From Symploca sp. SIO1C2 (GTDB taxonomy: Bacteria; Cyanobacteriota; Cyanobacteriia; Cyanobacteriales; Coleofasciculaceae), in the NCBI GenBank assembly GCA_010672925.1, contig JAAHFP010000030.1:1-64000 (forward strand): 64,000 nt of DNA, read 5' to 3'. The translations under genes were made by a program, and so were the position numbers. Shown here one piece after another: positions 32,222 through 40,960 of this stretch (positions are counted from its first letter, which is position 1; every line of letters begins with the position of its first letter). Under the pieces are notes generated by a model, which saw nothing but the letters and a program-made list of their open reading frames with translations, had not been told where the DNA came from and searched no databases.

Positions 32222-32605
32222 CTATCTTCCCTTACCCCACTTTTCTAAAGCGCGACGCAGAGAACCAGATGGCACAGTTTCCAGTTCAAAAGACTTACCT
32301 TGCTTGAGGCTTTCTAGAGCTTCAAAGAAAGCTTGAACACCTGCTGCTGGACCATCGGGATGATCCATAATACCAGTACCAGCATTAAGAATTACCTCCT
32401 GTCCATAATCTGCTAGAGCTTTGGGTACAATACCGGGATGAATACCAGCGGAGAGAACAGGAAACACATTACGCGATCGCAAAACCTCTTCACGATGAGC
32501 AAAACGACCATCCCAAGTGCCAGCAGTTTGTTCAACAGCAATGATTTTGGCTTGTTTTTGAGCATCAACACCCGGTGGAAAGCGGTAGTCAACTTCAATT
32601 GTCAT
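32222..32605 (-). pseudogene. RuBisCO-like protein (type IV, MtnW-like) with large internal deletion
   Basis: A 127-codon frame. The first ~43 residues (MTIEVDYRFPPGVDAQKQAK then VEQTAGTWDGRFAHREE) match the N-terminus of cyanobacterial RuBisCO-like proteins. From about residue 47 it jumps to the C-terminus (VFPVLSAGIHPGIVPKALAD, then ILNAGTGIMDHPDGPAAGVQ). Intact RLPs are close to 400 aa, so roughly 270 residues, including the whole metal- and substrate-binding barrel, are missing in frame. The product cannot act as an enolase or isomerase in methionine salvage. The join lies at a GCGATCGC octamer (32473-32480). The ATG at 32605 has AAGGACA upstream; the frame extends further only through repeats. 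Confidence 0.85.
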
Positions 32606-32632
32606 ATTGTCCTTTGTTGCTAATGGGGGAAG

Positions 32633-32816
32633 AAGGCAGAAGGCAGGAGGCAGGAGGCAGGAGGCAAAACCCACCCCCGATGAAAAAATTTCACCACCAC
32701 GCATGAAAATCCCTCTCGACCTGTCTCCGCGTCCCCGTGTTCCCCCGTCCCCGCATCTCCGCCTCCCCGTGTCCCCGTGTCCCCGCGTCTCCGCGTCTGG
32801 TGTGTCTCCGCGTCCG
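32633..32816. repeat. STRR tracts (GGCAGGA; GTCCCCGTG) and dispersed repeat copy 3
   Basis: GGCAGGA units (32633-32665), the dispersed CCCGATGAAAAAATTTCACC repeat (32676-32722), then many TCCCCGCG/TCCCCGTG 8-9-base units to about 32816. These keep an upstream frame of ubiD open artificially. Confidence 0.8.
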
Positions 32817-32896
32817 GTGCGTCTATTTTCAGATTAGGAGGAACCCCCCAGACTCGACCTGTTACTATAAGAAATAGAGCTTCATATTTCTTAATC

Positions 32897-34402
32897 ATGG
32901 CCAGAGACTTACGGGAATTTCTGAAACTACTAGAACAAAAAGGGCAATTAAAGAAGATTACAGCTTTAGTTGACCCAGATTTGGAAATTGCGGAAATTTC
33001 TAACCGAATGCTCCGACAGGGTGGTCCGGGATTACTATTTGAAAATGTGAAAGGTTCATCCTTTCCCGTAGCGGTAAACCTGTTGGGGACAGAGGAACGG
33101 GTTTGTTGGGCCATGAATATGTCACATCCCCAGGAGTTGGAAGCTTTGGGAAAGAAATTGGGGATGCTGCAACAACCGAAGCCACCAAAGAAGATTTCCC
33201 AAGCAGTAGAATTCGGCAAAGTATTGTTTGACGTGGTAAAGGCCAAGCCAGGAAAGGACTTTTTCCCGGCTTGTCAGCAAGTGGTAGTGAAGGAAGATGC
33301 TCTAGATTTGCACCAACTGCCCTTAATTCGTCCCTATCCAGGAGATGCAGGGAAGATTGTTACCCTAGGTTTGGTAATTACCAAGGATTGTGAAACGGGG
33401 ACTCCCAATGTAGGTGTGTACCGAATGCAACTACAATCAAAAAATACAATGACAGTCCATTGGCTGTCAGTTAGAGGGGGAGCAAGACATCTAAGAAAAG
33501 CAGCACAGAATGGCAAGAAGTTAGAAATTGCGATCGCTCTTGGTGTAGATCCGCTGATTATTCTGGCCGCTGCCACACCAATTCCAGTAGACTTATCAGA
33601 ATGGCTATTTGCTGGACTTTACGGTGGTTCGGGGGTAAAGCTGGCGAAGTGTAAGACTTTAAATTTAGAAGTGCCAGCAGATTCGGAAATTGTCCTAGAA
33701 GGTACGATTACCCCAGGAGAAATGTTGCCCGATGGACCTTGTGGGGATCATATGGGTTACTACGGTGGGGTAGAAGATTCACCTCTGATCCGCTTCCACT
33801 GCATGACGCACCGGAAAGATCCCATTTATTTGACTACCTTTAGTGGGCGTCCACCGAAAGAAGAAGCGATGATGGCGATCGCACTTAATCGCATTTATAC
33901 CCCAATTCTACGGCAACAAGTCTCAGAAATTGTTGACTTTTTCTTACCAATGGAAGCCCTTAGTTACAAAGCGGCAATTATTTCCATTGATAAAGCATAT
34001 CCTGGACAAGCACGAAGAGCTGCCTTAGCTTTTTGGAGTGCTTTACCCCAATTCACCTACACCAAGTTTGTCATTGTGGTGGATAAGGCAATTAATATCC
34101 GTGACCCTCGTCAAGTAGTATGGGCAATTAGTTCCAAAGTTGACCCCTCACGAGATGTCTTTATTCTTCCCCAAACGCCGTTTGATAGTTTAGACTTTGC
34201 CAGTGAGAAAATTGGTTTAGGTGGACGTATGGGTATTGATGCTACTACCAAGATTCCCCCAGAAACCGACCACGAATGGGGGAAAGCCTTGGAATCTGAC
34301 CCTGATGTTGCTGCCATGGTGGAACGACGTTGGGCAGAATATGGTTTAGCGGATTTGGAGCTAGGGGAGGTAAACCCCAATCTATTTGGTTATGATATGT
34401 AA
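32897..34402 (+). CDS. ubiD: UbiD family prenylated-FMN decarboxylase
   Basis: A 501-aa UbiD-type decarboxylase (4-hydroxy-3-polyprenylbenzoate decarboxylase family), here probably acting in plastoquinone or related quinone synthesis with prenylated FMN made by UbiX. Family signatures are MARDLREFLKLLEQKGQLKK at the start, PNVGVYRMQLQSKNTMTVHW, EGTITPGEMLPDGPCGDHMG with the following YYGG, LSYKAAIISIDKAYPGQARR and FILPQTPFDSLDFASEKIGL. Length agrees with the cyanobacterial form. An ATG 120 bases upstream is rejected because the extension translates tandem repeats. It precedes the restriction endonuclease gene by 44 bases but is otherwise unrelated to it. Confidence 0.93.
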   Translation: MARDLREFLKLLEQKGQLKKITALVDPDLEIAEISNRMLRQGGPGLLFENVKGSSFPVAVNLLGTEERVCWAMNMSHPQELEALGKKLGMLQQPKPPKKISQAVEFGKVLFDVVKAKPGKDFFPACQQVVVKEDALDLHQLPLIRPYPGDAGKIVTLGLVITKDCETGTPNVGVYRMQLQSKNTMTVHWLSVRGGARHLRKAAQNGKKLEIAIALGVDPLIILAAATPIPVDLSEWLFAGLYGGSGVKLAKCKTLNLEVPADSEIVLEGTITPGEMLPDGPCGDHMGYYGGVEDSPLIRFHCMTHRKDPIYLTTFSGRPPKEEAMMAIALNRIYTPILRQQVSEIVDFFLPMEALSYKAAIISIDKAYPGQARRAALAFWSALPQFTYTKFVIVVDKAINIRDPRQVVWAISSKVDPSRDVFILPQTPFDSLDFASEKIGLGGRMGIDATTKIPPETDHEWGKALESDPDVAAMVERRWAEYGLADLELGEVNPNLFGYDM

Positions 34403-34446
34403 CTCAAATTACTAGTTACAGCACTTAAAAAGGAAAAAGCTTATAA

Positions 34447-35580
34447 GTGATACAGAATTATAATGGGAAAATACCCCTCGTAGAATATCCTTGGCATGAG
34501 CATATCGACCGTTTAGCTGATTGGGCGGTACTTCACCATTCTGAATATTCAAGAGCTTTTTGTTACGATCTCGCAATGTTCCTTGCTTTTATCGATGCAA
34601 CATCAGGACTTGAACGTTATCTTGAAATATGTCCTAATTGCCCAGAGTCTTTTAATGCTCATGTAGGTTTTATAAATATGTGTTCCCCGTGTTATGAGTA
34701 TGCTCATAAGTGGGTGTATCAAAAGGCTGCGAAACCTCAATCTGGTGCTTTGGGTAAGTTAAGCAGTGAGATAATATTAAGATTCATTAGTAGAATTTTT
34801 CCTAAGTTTGAATCTATACTTTCTATTGGGGGAACAGAGACAGCTGATGCCATCATAGAATATGAAAATGGAACAATAATATTTGCAGAAGTTAAGGCTG
34901 CACCTTTGTTGACTTATCCAGTAATTTTTGATGTATCTAGTTTTATAGAAAATGCAGATAATCATGAGAAAGTCAACCTTACATCTTCTCAACTAAGAGA
35001 GTGTAATTCAGCTTTGTACTTACATAATCAACAAATAATACCTCTTGGGCATGTCAAGTCTCAAGATTGGCCTTTTAAGGAAGCTATCGATTTCATTTTA
35101 GAGAAAAATAATTCTACTATTGTAGATGGTATGATTGATACCTGGTTTTCTGCAATGGAATCTTACAAGCACAAAGATCGTAACAAAAAGATTTACTACC
35201 TCGCAAATGCTAGTGGTAATCCTCCTCTGATTGCTAAACAAAGAGATAACTGGCCTGACAAAAAGTCCATTAGTGACAGTAAAACTAGTGCGGGTATGGA
35301 TAGGACTGATGACATAAAAAAAGGCATTTATCAAGCTATTAAAATAGGAACTAAATATATTGATAATAAAAATGTTAGAACTGCATTAATATCGAATTTG
35401 CCTGCATTTAGACATAGACAAGAATATGTTGATCCATTTCTTGATATGATTTGGGGATATGATAAGGATACAATTAAAATTAATAGCGAAAAATATATTA
35501 AGCGCAATAAATTAAAATGGGTCTTTGATTATATAATAACTTTGTCTGAACCTGTGTTAAGGGATTTGACGAATGAGTAG
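34447..35580 (+). CDS. type II restriction endonuclease (PD-(D/E)XK, putative)
   Basis: A 377-aa protein starting at GTG, with AAAAGGA 12 bases upstream. ADAIIEYENGTIIFAEVKAA (residues about 134-153) is a PD-(D/E)XK nuclease core, with Asp, then E-V-K. The N-terminal region holds C-PN-C and, 18 residues on, C-SP-C, a likely zinc-binding element. It overlaps the cytosine methyltransferase gene by eight bases, the usual arrangement for a type II restriction-modification pair, and this is the main reason for the call. Recognition sequence is unknown. Base composition is visibly more AT-rich than the flanking genes, pointing to horizontal acquisition together with the methyltransferase. Confidence 0.75.
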   Translation: MIQNYNGKIPLVEYPWHEHIDRLADWAVLHHSEYSRAFCYDLAMFLAFIDATSGLERYLEICPNCPESFNAHVGFINMCSPCYEYAHKWVYQKAAKPQSGALGKLSSEIILRFISRIFPKFESILSIGGTETADAIIEYENGTIIFAEVKAAPLLTYPVIFDVSSFIENADNHEKVNLTSSQLRECNSALYLHNQQIIPLGHVKSQDWPFKEAIDFILEKNNSTIVDGMIDTWFSAMESYKHKDRNKKIYYLANASGNPPLIAKQRDNWPDKKSISDSKTSAGMDRTDDIKKGIYQAIKIGTKYIDNKNVRTALISNLPAFRHRQEYVDPFLDMIWGYDKDTIKINSEKYIKRNKLKWVFDYIITLSEPVLRDLTNE

Positions 35581-36637
35581 TCCGAATCACGTAACGAGAA
35601 AATATGATGGGATTGTTCTTGAACGAATAAGACACCTACCACCAGGAGGTAAAATGGGTGATCTTCCATCTTATCTTCAGCATGAGAGTTTTGTTCGCAC
35701 AGGTAAGAAGAAAACAGGTGGTCCTAATATGAGGCTTGTGCGATTAGAGATGGATAAACCATCTTTAACAGTCACAGCTTATATTTTTAATAAATTTGTT
35801 CATCCAGTTGAGGATAGGTATATAACCCCTAGAGAAGCAGCTTGTTTACAAGATTTTCCTGTTGATTTCGAGTTCAAGGGAAATCTTGGCCAGATCCACA
35901 AGCAAATAGGTAATGCTGTTCCTGTTAAAATGGCTGAGGCTATAGGAAGAGAAGTAAAAAAATATTTTAAGCTATTAAATAAATCAGGAGAAAAGAAAAT
36001 ATTTTCTTATTTTACAGGTGCAGGTGGGCTAGATATAGGCTTTGAAAAAGCAAGTGGCAGTGATGTTCAATTCAAAACAGTTTTTTCCACTGATATTGAG
36101 GATTATGTGGGTCAAACTATTAATTTTAATAGACCTGAGTGGAACTTTTGCCTTTCTGATATAAGAAACTTATCTCCTCAAGAGGTTAGACAATTTACTG
36201 ATTGTGAGCCAGATATAATCATGGGAGGGCCACCTTGTCAGTCATTTAGTGTTGCAGGAAAACAGAAAGCAACATTGAGCCCTCTTGGAAATTTATATAG
36301 AGACTATATAAAACATATAGCTGAATTAAATCCTGAAATTGTGATCATGGAAAATGTTTATGGCTTAGCTCAAGTAAAATCTGCTAATGTAATATCAAAT
36401 ATTTATAATGCATTTGAGGATATAGGCTACGATCTCATTCATAGAGAGCTTCTAGCTGCTGATTATGGAACACCCCAAAAACGCCGTAGATTATTTTTTG
36501 TAGCAGCCAAAAATCTGCATTATTTTCAATTCCCTGCACCAACACATACAGAGAATGATAATCTTTTGGGATTGCCTTGTTACGTAGGAGCGGGAGAAAG
36601 TTTCAAATCATTAGGGAAACCCATCTATAGAGATTAA
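35573..36637 (+). CDS. circularly permuted DNA (cytosine-5) methyltransferase
   Basis: A 354-aa C5-cytosine methyltransferase with reordered motifs. The N-terminal ~130 residues carry what is normally C-terminal: the end of the target-recognition region (VTRKYDGIVLERIRHLPPGG), motif IX (RYITPREAACLQDFP) and motif X (GQIHKQIGNAVPVKMAEAIG). Motif I follows (IFSYFTGAGGLDIGFEKA), then motif IV with the catalytic Cys (IIMGGPPCQSFSVAG), motif VI (IVIMENVYGL) and motif VIII (GTPQKRRRLFFVA). It ends shortly after. Permuted enzymes of this order are known, for example M.BssHII. All catalytic motifs are intact. It protects host DNA from the overlapping endonuclease. AT-rich composition suggests transfer. 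Confidence 0.9.
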   Translation: MSSPNHVTRKYDGIVLERIRHLPPGGKMGDLPSYLQHESFVRTGKKKTGGPNMRLVRLEMDKPSLTVTAYIFNKFVHPVEDRYITPREAACLQDFPVDFEFKGNLGQIHKQIGNAVPVKMAEAIGREVKKYFKLLNKSGEKKIFSYFTGAGGLDIGFEKASGSDVQFKTVFSTDIEDYVGQTINFNRPEWNFCLSDIRNLSPQEVRQFTDCEPDIIMGGPPCQSFSVAGKQKATLSPLGNLYRDYIKHIAELNPEIVIMENVYGLAQVKSANVISNIYNAFEDIGYDLIHRELLAADYGTPQKRRRLFFVAAKNLHYFQFPAPTHTENDNLLGLPCYVGAGESFKSLGKPIYRD

Positions 36638-36658
36638 AGCAGACTATTGCTAAAACCG

Positions 36659-36716
36659 TAGGTTGGGTAGAGGGATAGCGAAACCCAACACTCCCATTAC
36701 TAGCGTTGGGTTACTC
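36659..36716. repeat. dispersed inverted repeat (GTAGGTTGGGT ... AACCCAACGC family)
   Basis: GTAGGTTGGGTAGAGGGATA followed by GCGAAACCCAAC and later AGCGTTGGGTTA. Related copies lie near 18832-18865, 29448-29482, 54193-54225 and 54577-54607. It follows the methyltransferase stop. Confidence 0.7.
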
Positions 36717-36801
36717 TACGAGAAGGTTTGCATCTACGTTCTTCAAACCAATCTACACCCATCCCAGAAAAAACTAATGATTTTGCAGTAGACTGATAGC
36801 A

Positions 36802-37377
36802 CTAAGGCTGGAGCACATTAGAAGGAAAATCCCCATTATTACCATCGGGAACATAATGACAAACTACATAATTGGCGGTTCCAGTACGACCTGCAATGGT
36901 TTTCGGTCCTTGGGCAACACCACAGCCTAATTGAGTTGTGCTTTTCCAAACTACTTGGGTGAAATGTCCAGTGCTCGGACTAAATCTTGGATTACCATAG
37001 TCATAATCGGCAACCTCTTCGTACCAAGCATCTACTGCCTGAGCAGCAAGAGTTGCTGGATCAAGAGGAAACTGGGAAAATCTATAATAGAGATTTTCTC
37101 CAGCACCGTTGCGTTGACTCTCGGAACTATGAACAAATACACCTGTACTGAGGATAGTCTCCGCGTAGGCTTGAGCAGTACTGTTTGCAGAATCGCTTAG
37201 AGTCATAGCCGGACTGTGGTGGGTTGCACGGTGGGTATTATGTTCAGACAAAGCATTACTTTGGAAAGCGCCCAAATCAAAACTTTGGCTAACTACGGGA
37301 CTATTGCTGAGGGCTCCTAAGAAAAGTACTGATCCCAAACTAGCTAGAGTTACCCTGATAAAATGGTTTCGATGCAT
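36802..37377 (-). CDS. CAP (SCP/PR1) domain secreted protein
   Basis: A 191-aa protein. The signal peptide is residues 1-32 (VTLASLGSVLFLGAL then cleavage near VVSQS). The CAP domain follows: LSEHNTHRATHHSPAMTLSD near the start, GAGENLYYR, VDAWYEEVADYDY, GHFTQVVWKSTTQLGCGVAQ and NYVVCHYVPDGNNG, the conserved His/Glu cavity and the two signature strands. A frame exists 52 codons further upstream, but ATG 37377 has CAGGAG at a good distance and starts the signal peptide. Bacterial CAP proteins are extracytoplasmic; function is unclear, with lipid binding or protease-like roles proposed. Confidence 0.9.
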   Translation of the reverse strand: MHRNHFIRVTLASLGSVLFLGALSNSPVVSQSFDLGAFQSNALSEHNTHRATHHSPAMTLSDSANSTAQAYAETILSTGVFVHSSESQRNGAGENLYYRFSQFPLDPATLAAQAVDAWYEEVADYDYGNPRFSPSTGHFTQVVWKSTTQLGCGVAQGPKTIAGRTGTANYVVCHYVPDGNNGDFPSNVLQP

Positions 37378-37511
37378 GATGAATCTCCTGAAATAATGAA
37401 TACTACAACCATTGGTTAGAGCGATTGGGTGAAAATGATTGTACCCGTGACATGGTGTGTTACGCTGCGCGATGCTGCTGGCGAAATATTGCGTAATATA
37501 TTTCAGCTGCT

Positions 37512-37588
37512 GAATGCCCCCTAAATCCCCCAATTCTGGGGGACTTTGAGTCCGGGCTCCCCCAGAATTGGGGGCTGGGGGGCTTCAA
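37512..37588. repeat. dispersed hairpin repeat (CCCCCAATTCTGGGGG / CCCCCAGAATTGGGGG)
   Basis: A double inverted repeat of C-rich and G-rich arms, related to 18683 and 32126. It lies in the 355-base gap between the CAP and amidinotransferase genes and may act as a bidirectional transcription stop. Confidence 0.65.
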
Positions 37589-37732
37589 TGACTTTCCTCT
37601 CGTAGCCGATGTTTCCAATTGTTAATTTCGCCACCAGTGTCCGCTGCGCTAACACACCCTACAAGAGGTACATTTTTTCCGAGGAAATCACCTAGGCTGT
37701 AGGGAAGTCAATACAAACTGTCCTATTTCCTA

Positions 37733-38737
37733 CTAGTTTTCGAGCTTACTTTCCCTAACCAAAGGATGGTGCCAGCAACGGAAACCGCCGCCTTGCCAGT
37801 GGATAGCATCGATTGGTGTAGTCAGAACTTCAATACCTTCGTCCCTGAGTTCTTGCGCCAATTTTGGCATGTCCTCGCCGACAATCATGGTTTTCTCGTC
37901 CAACACGAGTCCATTACAGCCGAGTTTCTCTTCGGCATCTTGGGCAGCAACCTCAATAAGTTTCCAATCTTTGAGGAAATCAGGAATGCCTTTAACAAAA
38001 GCCTCCTTACAAATTACAGCTAGCCCAGGACGCGGTAAAGCAAGTACGCAATCAAGATGCAGGAAATGATTGCTGAGGGGAATCTCATGTACCCGATATT
38101 GTTCCCCTAAGCAATTCTGCAACCAGGCAATTCCCGCAGTATTCGAGGCGTTGCCTGTATTGCCCACGTAAATATCGTAGCCCACTAGCATAACATCACC
38201 GCCCTCAAGAAATGGTCCTGGACCATATTTGCCATCTTTATCAGCAGGGAATGGCTCCGGTTGAGGCATTGAGATAATGCGGGCGTCGCTATTGATCAAT
38301 CGCTCACTAATGGTACGCCGAATCGCAAAACATTCCTTCCTGCGATTAGGTTCATACATGGCAGTTTCGATGAACCTATTGCCGATTACCACTATCGGAT
38401 CTCGGGGATAGGTTTGCATAACGGTGTTATTCATTTGTGCCAAAAAAGCTTCTTCCGATGGAATGTGTTTTTCGACCTGATGAACAATGATCCCTCGATC
38501 TTTTAGTATTTTGATAATCCCGTTGACTTGTTCAACGAATTGCTTATTCAAATCTGGCGCACATTCCTCCAGTCTCTTGCCAGCATTCTTCTCAAGAAAT
38601 TTAATCGACGACTTGGGAAGGTACCTTTTGGGGGCTTCCGCAAGTTTAGTTGGTATGCGCACATTGGGAACACCTACCACAACTTCTTTGAGCGCTCCCC
38701 ACTCATGATGAACTATTACTGGTTGTTTATCGGTCAC
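37733..38737 (-). CDS. amidinotransferase / arginine deiminase superfamily protein
   Basis: A 334-aa guanidino-modifying enzyme of the amidinotransferase (GATM-like) group. Visible elements are HHEWGALKEVVVGVPN at the start, TYPRDPIVVIGNRFIETAMY around residue 109, FLEGGDVMLVGYDIYVGNTG near 177, NHFLHLDCVLALPRPGLAVI near 223 with the catalytic His, and GGGFRCWHHPL at the C-terminus with the nucleophilic Cys. Related cyanobacterial enzymes make guanidino groups in natural products (CyrA, SxtG); no such pathway surrounds this gene, so the acceptor is unknown. The start is GTG at 38737, with AAGGAG nine bases away; a nearby ATG is out of frame. Confidence 0.82.
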   Translation of the reverse strand: MTDKQPVIVHHEWGALKEVVVGVPNVRIPTKLAEAPKRYLPKSSIKFLEKNAGKRLEECAPDLNKQFVEQVNGIIKILKDRGIIVHQVEKHIPSEEAFLAQMNNTVMQTYPRDPIVVIGNRFIETAMYEPNRRKECFAIRRTISERLINSDARIISMPQPEPFPADKDGKYGPGPFLEGGDVMLVGYDIYVGNTGNASNTAGIAWLQNCLGEQYRVHEIPLSNHFLHLDCVLALPRPGLAVICKEAFVKGIPDFLKDWKLIEVAAQDAEEKLGCNGLVLDEKTMIVGEDMPKLAQELRDEGIEVLTTPIDAIHWQGGGFRCWHHPLVRESKLEN

Positions 38738-39423
38738 AGTTCATTTCTCCTTGGTAAGCTTAGATGCATTTACCTCGCATGTTTAGGAAGGGTAAGATGC
38801 CCATTCCACAACAAACTGATGATTGCAGTTGATGTAAATTAGATAGGTTTTACTTTAATTTCATAACCTACTTATCGAAAAAACATAGCATTAAACAAAC
38901 CTTGAAATCATTTTGAAAATATTAAATTATTTTTCAACAAAATATGTATTTGAAATTAATTGTGTTTGGTATAAGTGATAACTTATTTCACCATAATGTT
39001 CTAAATCAGCAAAAGTTTTACCTAGGTGACAGTTAAGGAACCAAAGTTGGAAATTGATGGAGTACTCTGAACTCCAGATACCTAGATTGCAGTGTTCGTC
39101 TATTTCTGCGAAGTATAAGTTTTACCCTAGTACAAGACAATGTGGTGGGGCTGTAAACGAGGCAGGGTTTCGGGTGTAGGATGTAGGGTGTAGGGAAAAA
39201 GAATAGCAACGCCAGGTTAGTGGAAACAATTGAATCAGGTAATCGACGATAGAATCGGTTAATGGAAGGTTGATAAGGCTAAAATAGCTAATTATCCATG
39301 CCGATTTTTTCCATAACCCAAACCCCACGCCCTAAACCCAGTATTCTTTTTAGCCTTATTATTACCCCGTCAGACCATGCCTGTTGATTCCGTTTTTATC
39401 TACTTGGTGCTTTAAGTTGTATT
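38738..39423. other. 686-base gene-free region with hairpin and TGTAGGG repeats
   Basis: Holds a degenerate copy of the GGGTAAGATGCCC hairpin (38786-38811), an AT-rich stretch (38830-38980) that may contain the promoter of the amidinotransferase gene or of the gene at 39424, and GTAGGGT-type units near 39174-39195. No gene is supported. Confidence 0.6.
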
Positions 39424-39894
39424 ATGAGTGATGATCCGAAATTGATAATTGTTATCGTTATCAACCTGTCAATGTCCCTGCTTTGTCTATATGTAGCTTG
39501 GCAATTAAAGAAGTGGGGTAGAAAACTGAGAGCAGCTGCAGATGCGGTGACTGCGGCTGAACGCAATACCTATAAAGTTTTACACAATGCCCCCAAATCG
39601 ATCTATAAAGGGGAAGTAGGCATTAACAAACTCAGAGTACGTTATCAAAGGCTGGGAGAGCTTTATCAACAATTAGAGTTTCAGCTACAACAAATTCGTC
39701 AAGTTCTAGTCCTCTTGAGTCTGGCACAAAAAATTTTGCTTCCTGAGTTTCTCCGTTCAACTATCCTACTTTCAGGAAAAGCTAAAGGCAAAAATTTATC
39801 CCAAGAAGGTAGAAAGCAGACTCGCACTGCGTACCCTTTTGGAGGGAAGTCAAGGAGTAGGAATAAAAAACGTTTTTTAGGTTTTAGGTTTTAG
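39424..39894 (+). CDS. small membrane-anchored coiled-coil protein
   Basis: A 156-aa protein. A single N-terminal membrane segment (IIVIVINLSMSLLCLYVAW, residues about 8-26) is followed by a basic/amphipathic helical region (30-110) with heptad-like Leu/Gln spacing (RYQRLGELYQQLEFQLQQIR). The tail is very basic (RKQTRTAYPFGGKSRSRNKK). This layout is common among conserved cyanobacterial small membrane proteins of unknown function. It is near crtR but convergent with it. Confidence 0.65.
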   Translation: MSDDPKLIIVIVINLSMSLLCLYVAWQLKKWGRKLRAAADAVTAAERNTYKVLHNAPKSIYKGEVGINKLRVRYQRLGELYQQLEFQLQQIRQVLVLLSLAQKILLPEFLRSTILLSGKAKGKNLSQEGRKQTRTAYPFGGKSRSRNKKRFLGFRF

Positions 39895-39909
39895 ATTGAA
39901 GCACTGCAT

Positions 39910-40022
39910 TCTTTTTGGACTGAAGTCCTACTACTGCTTACTACTTCAAAACCTGAATCAATGGACTCGATCAGGTAAACCCGATGTAGGGCTTGCTTCT
40001 TTTTGGACTGAAGTCCTACTAC
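39910..40022. repeat. duplicated hairpin (CTTTTTGGACTGAAGTCCTACTAC)
   Basis: Two copies, about 39911-39934 and 39991-40014, of a unit with GGACT-GA-AGTCC as stem. They lie between convergent genes and may terminate transcription. Confidence 0.7.
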
Positions 40023-40045
40023 GTAGACGCACACCCTGAGTGATT

Positions 40046-40960
40046 TTAAGCTAGCTCCTTACCCTGGGAGTTTTTTTGCCCTGATGTTTTCCCGTGGAAG
40101 CGAATGCCTAAGAAGATATCATAAACAAAGTTCCAAAAGCTTTTTCCTTCTAACAATCCCAGGGACTGGTCACAACCTTTAGCATCCAAAAGAGGTTTAA
40201 CTGCTCGATAAGCAGGTTGATATTTATACCAAGGGATAGAAGGCCAAAGATGATGAATCAGGTGATAATTCTGTCCCATAATTAGTAAATTGAGAATAGG
40301 ACTCGGATAAACCCTAGCATTTTTCCAGCGATCGCGTTCCTTAAATGGTCTATGGGGTAAATAGTCAAAAAATAACCCTAATGCCAGTCCCACTACTAGG
40401 GCTGGCACAAACCAGAAGTTCATAATGTAGTGTAAAAAGCCGTACTTAAATGCAAGATAGACTACACAGGCAACAAATAAGCGGCTCAGGAACCATTCTA
40501 GCAGCTCATATTTACGCCATAACTGGCGCTTAAAGAAGAACACCTCGTGATAAAAAAAACGAGCTGCAATCAACCACAGAGGACCGCCAGTCGAAACAAA
40601 GTGGTCAGGGTCATTTTCTGGATCATTGACGTTAGCATGATGTTGCATATGCACCCTTGTGAATACAGGGAAAGCAAAACCCAACATCAGTGCACTCCCA
40701 TGTCCCATCAGAGCATTAGCTATACGGTTTTTGTGGGCGACATGGTGAGAAGCATCGTGAATTACTGTCCCTGCCAGGTGCAAAGCAATGACGTTTGTAC
40801 AAAAACATAAAGCTTCGTTCCAATTCCAAAGCCAGTAGCCACAGGTGGAACAGACAACAAAGACAATAGCTAATATGAATATGATTAGGGTTAAATTAAA
40901 TTCGCCTGGAGGACCCAGGAACTCTCTGGGAAGGGTTAAAGGCGTCTGGGCCTCCGACAT
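40046..40960 (-). CDS. crtR: beta-carotene hydroxylase CrtR
   Basis: A 304-aa membrane di-iron hydroxylase of the cyanobacterial CrtR type, converting beta-carotene to zeaxanthin and deoxymyxol to myxol in the thylakoid or plasma membrane. It carries His boxes GTVIHDASHHVAH, RVHMQHHANVNDPENDPDHF and GQNYHLIHHLWPSIPWYKYQ, plus the conserved DYLPHRPFKERDRWKNARVY. About four membrane segments are seen. The match to CrtR runs the whole length, with normal start and end, so the name is given with confidence. Start ATG has AAGGAGACC upstream. It is monocistronic and convergent with the small membrane-protein gene. Confidence 0.95.
   Translation of the reverse strand: MSEAQTPLTLPREFLGPPGEFNLTLIIFILAIVFVVCSTCGYWLWNWNEALCFCTNVIALHLAGTVIHDASHHVAHKNRIANALMGHGSALMLGFAFPVFTRVHMQHHANVNDPENDPDHFVSTGGPLWLIAARFFYHEVFFFKRQLWRKYELLEWFLSRLFVACVVYLAFKYGFLHYIMNFWFVPALVVGLALGLFFDYLPHRPFKERDRWKNARVYPSPILNLLIMGQNYHLIHHLWPSIPWYKYQPAYRAVKPLLDAKGCDQSLGLLEGKSFWNFVYDIFLGIRFHGKTSGQKNSQGKELA

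Noticed and set aside
36660-36720. tRNA-like or riboswitch-like structure in the GTAGGTTGGGT repeat
   Set aside because: It is a dispersed inverted repeat found at several other sites; it lacks cloverleaf arms and TTCRA loop features.
39122-39328. Reverse frame in the gap before the small membrane-protein gene
   Set aside because: Includes repeat-derived sequence and no recognisable features; it is too short to support without homology.
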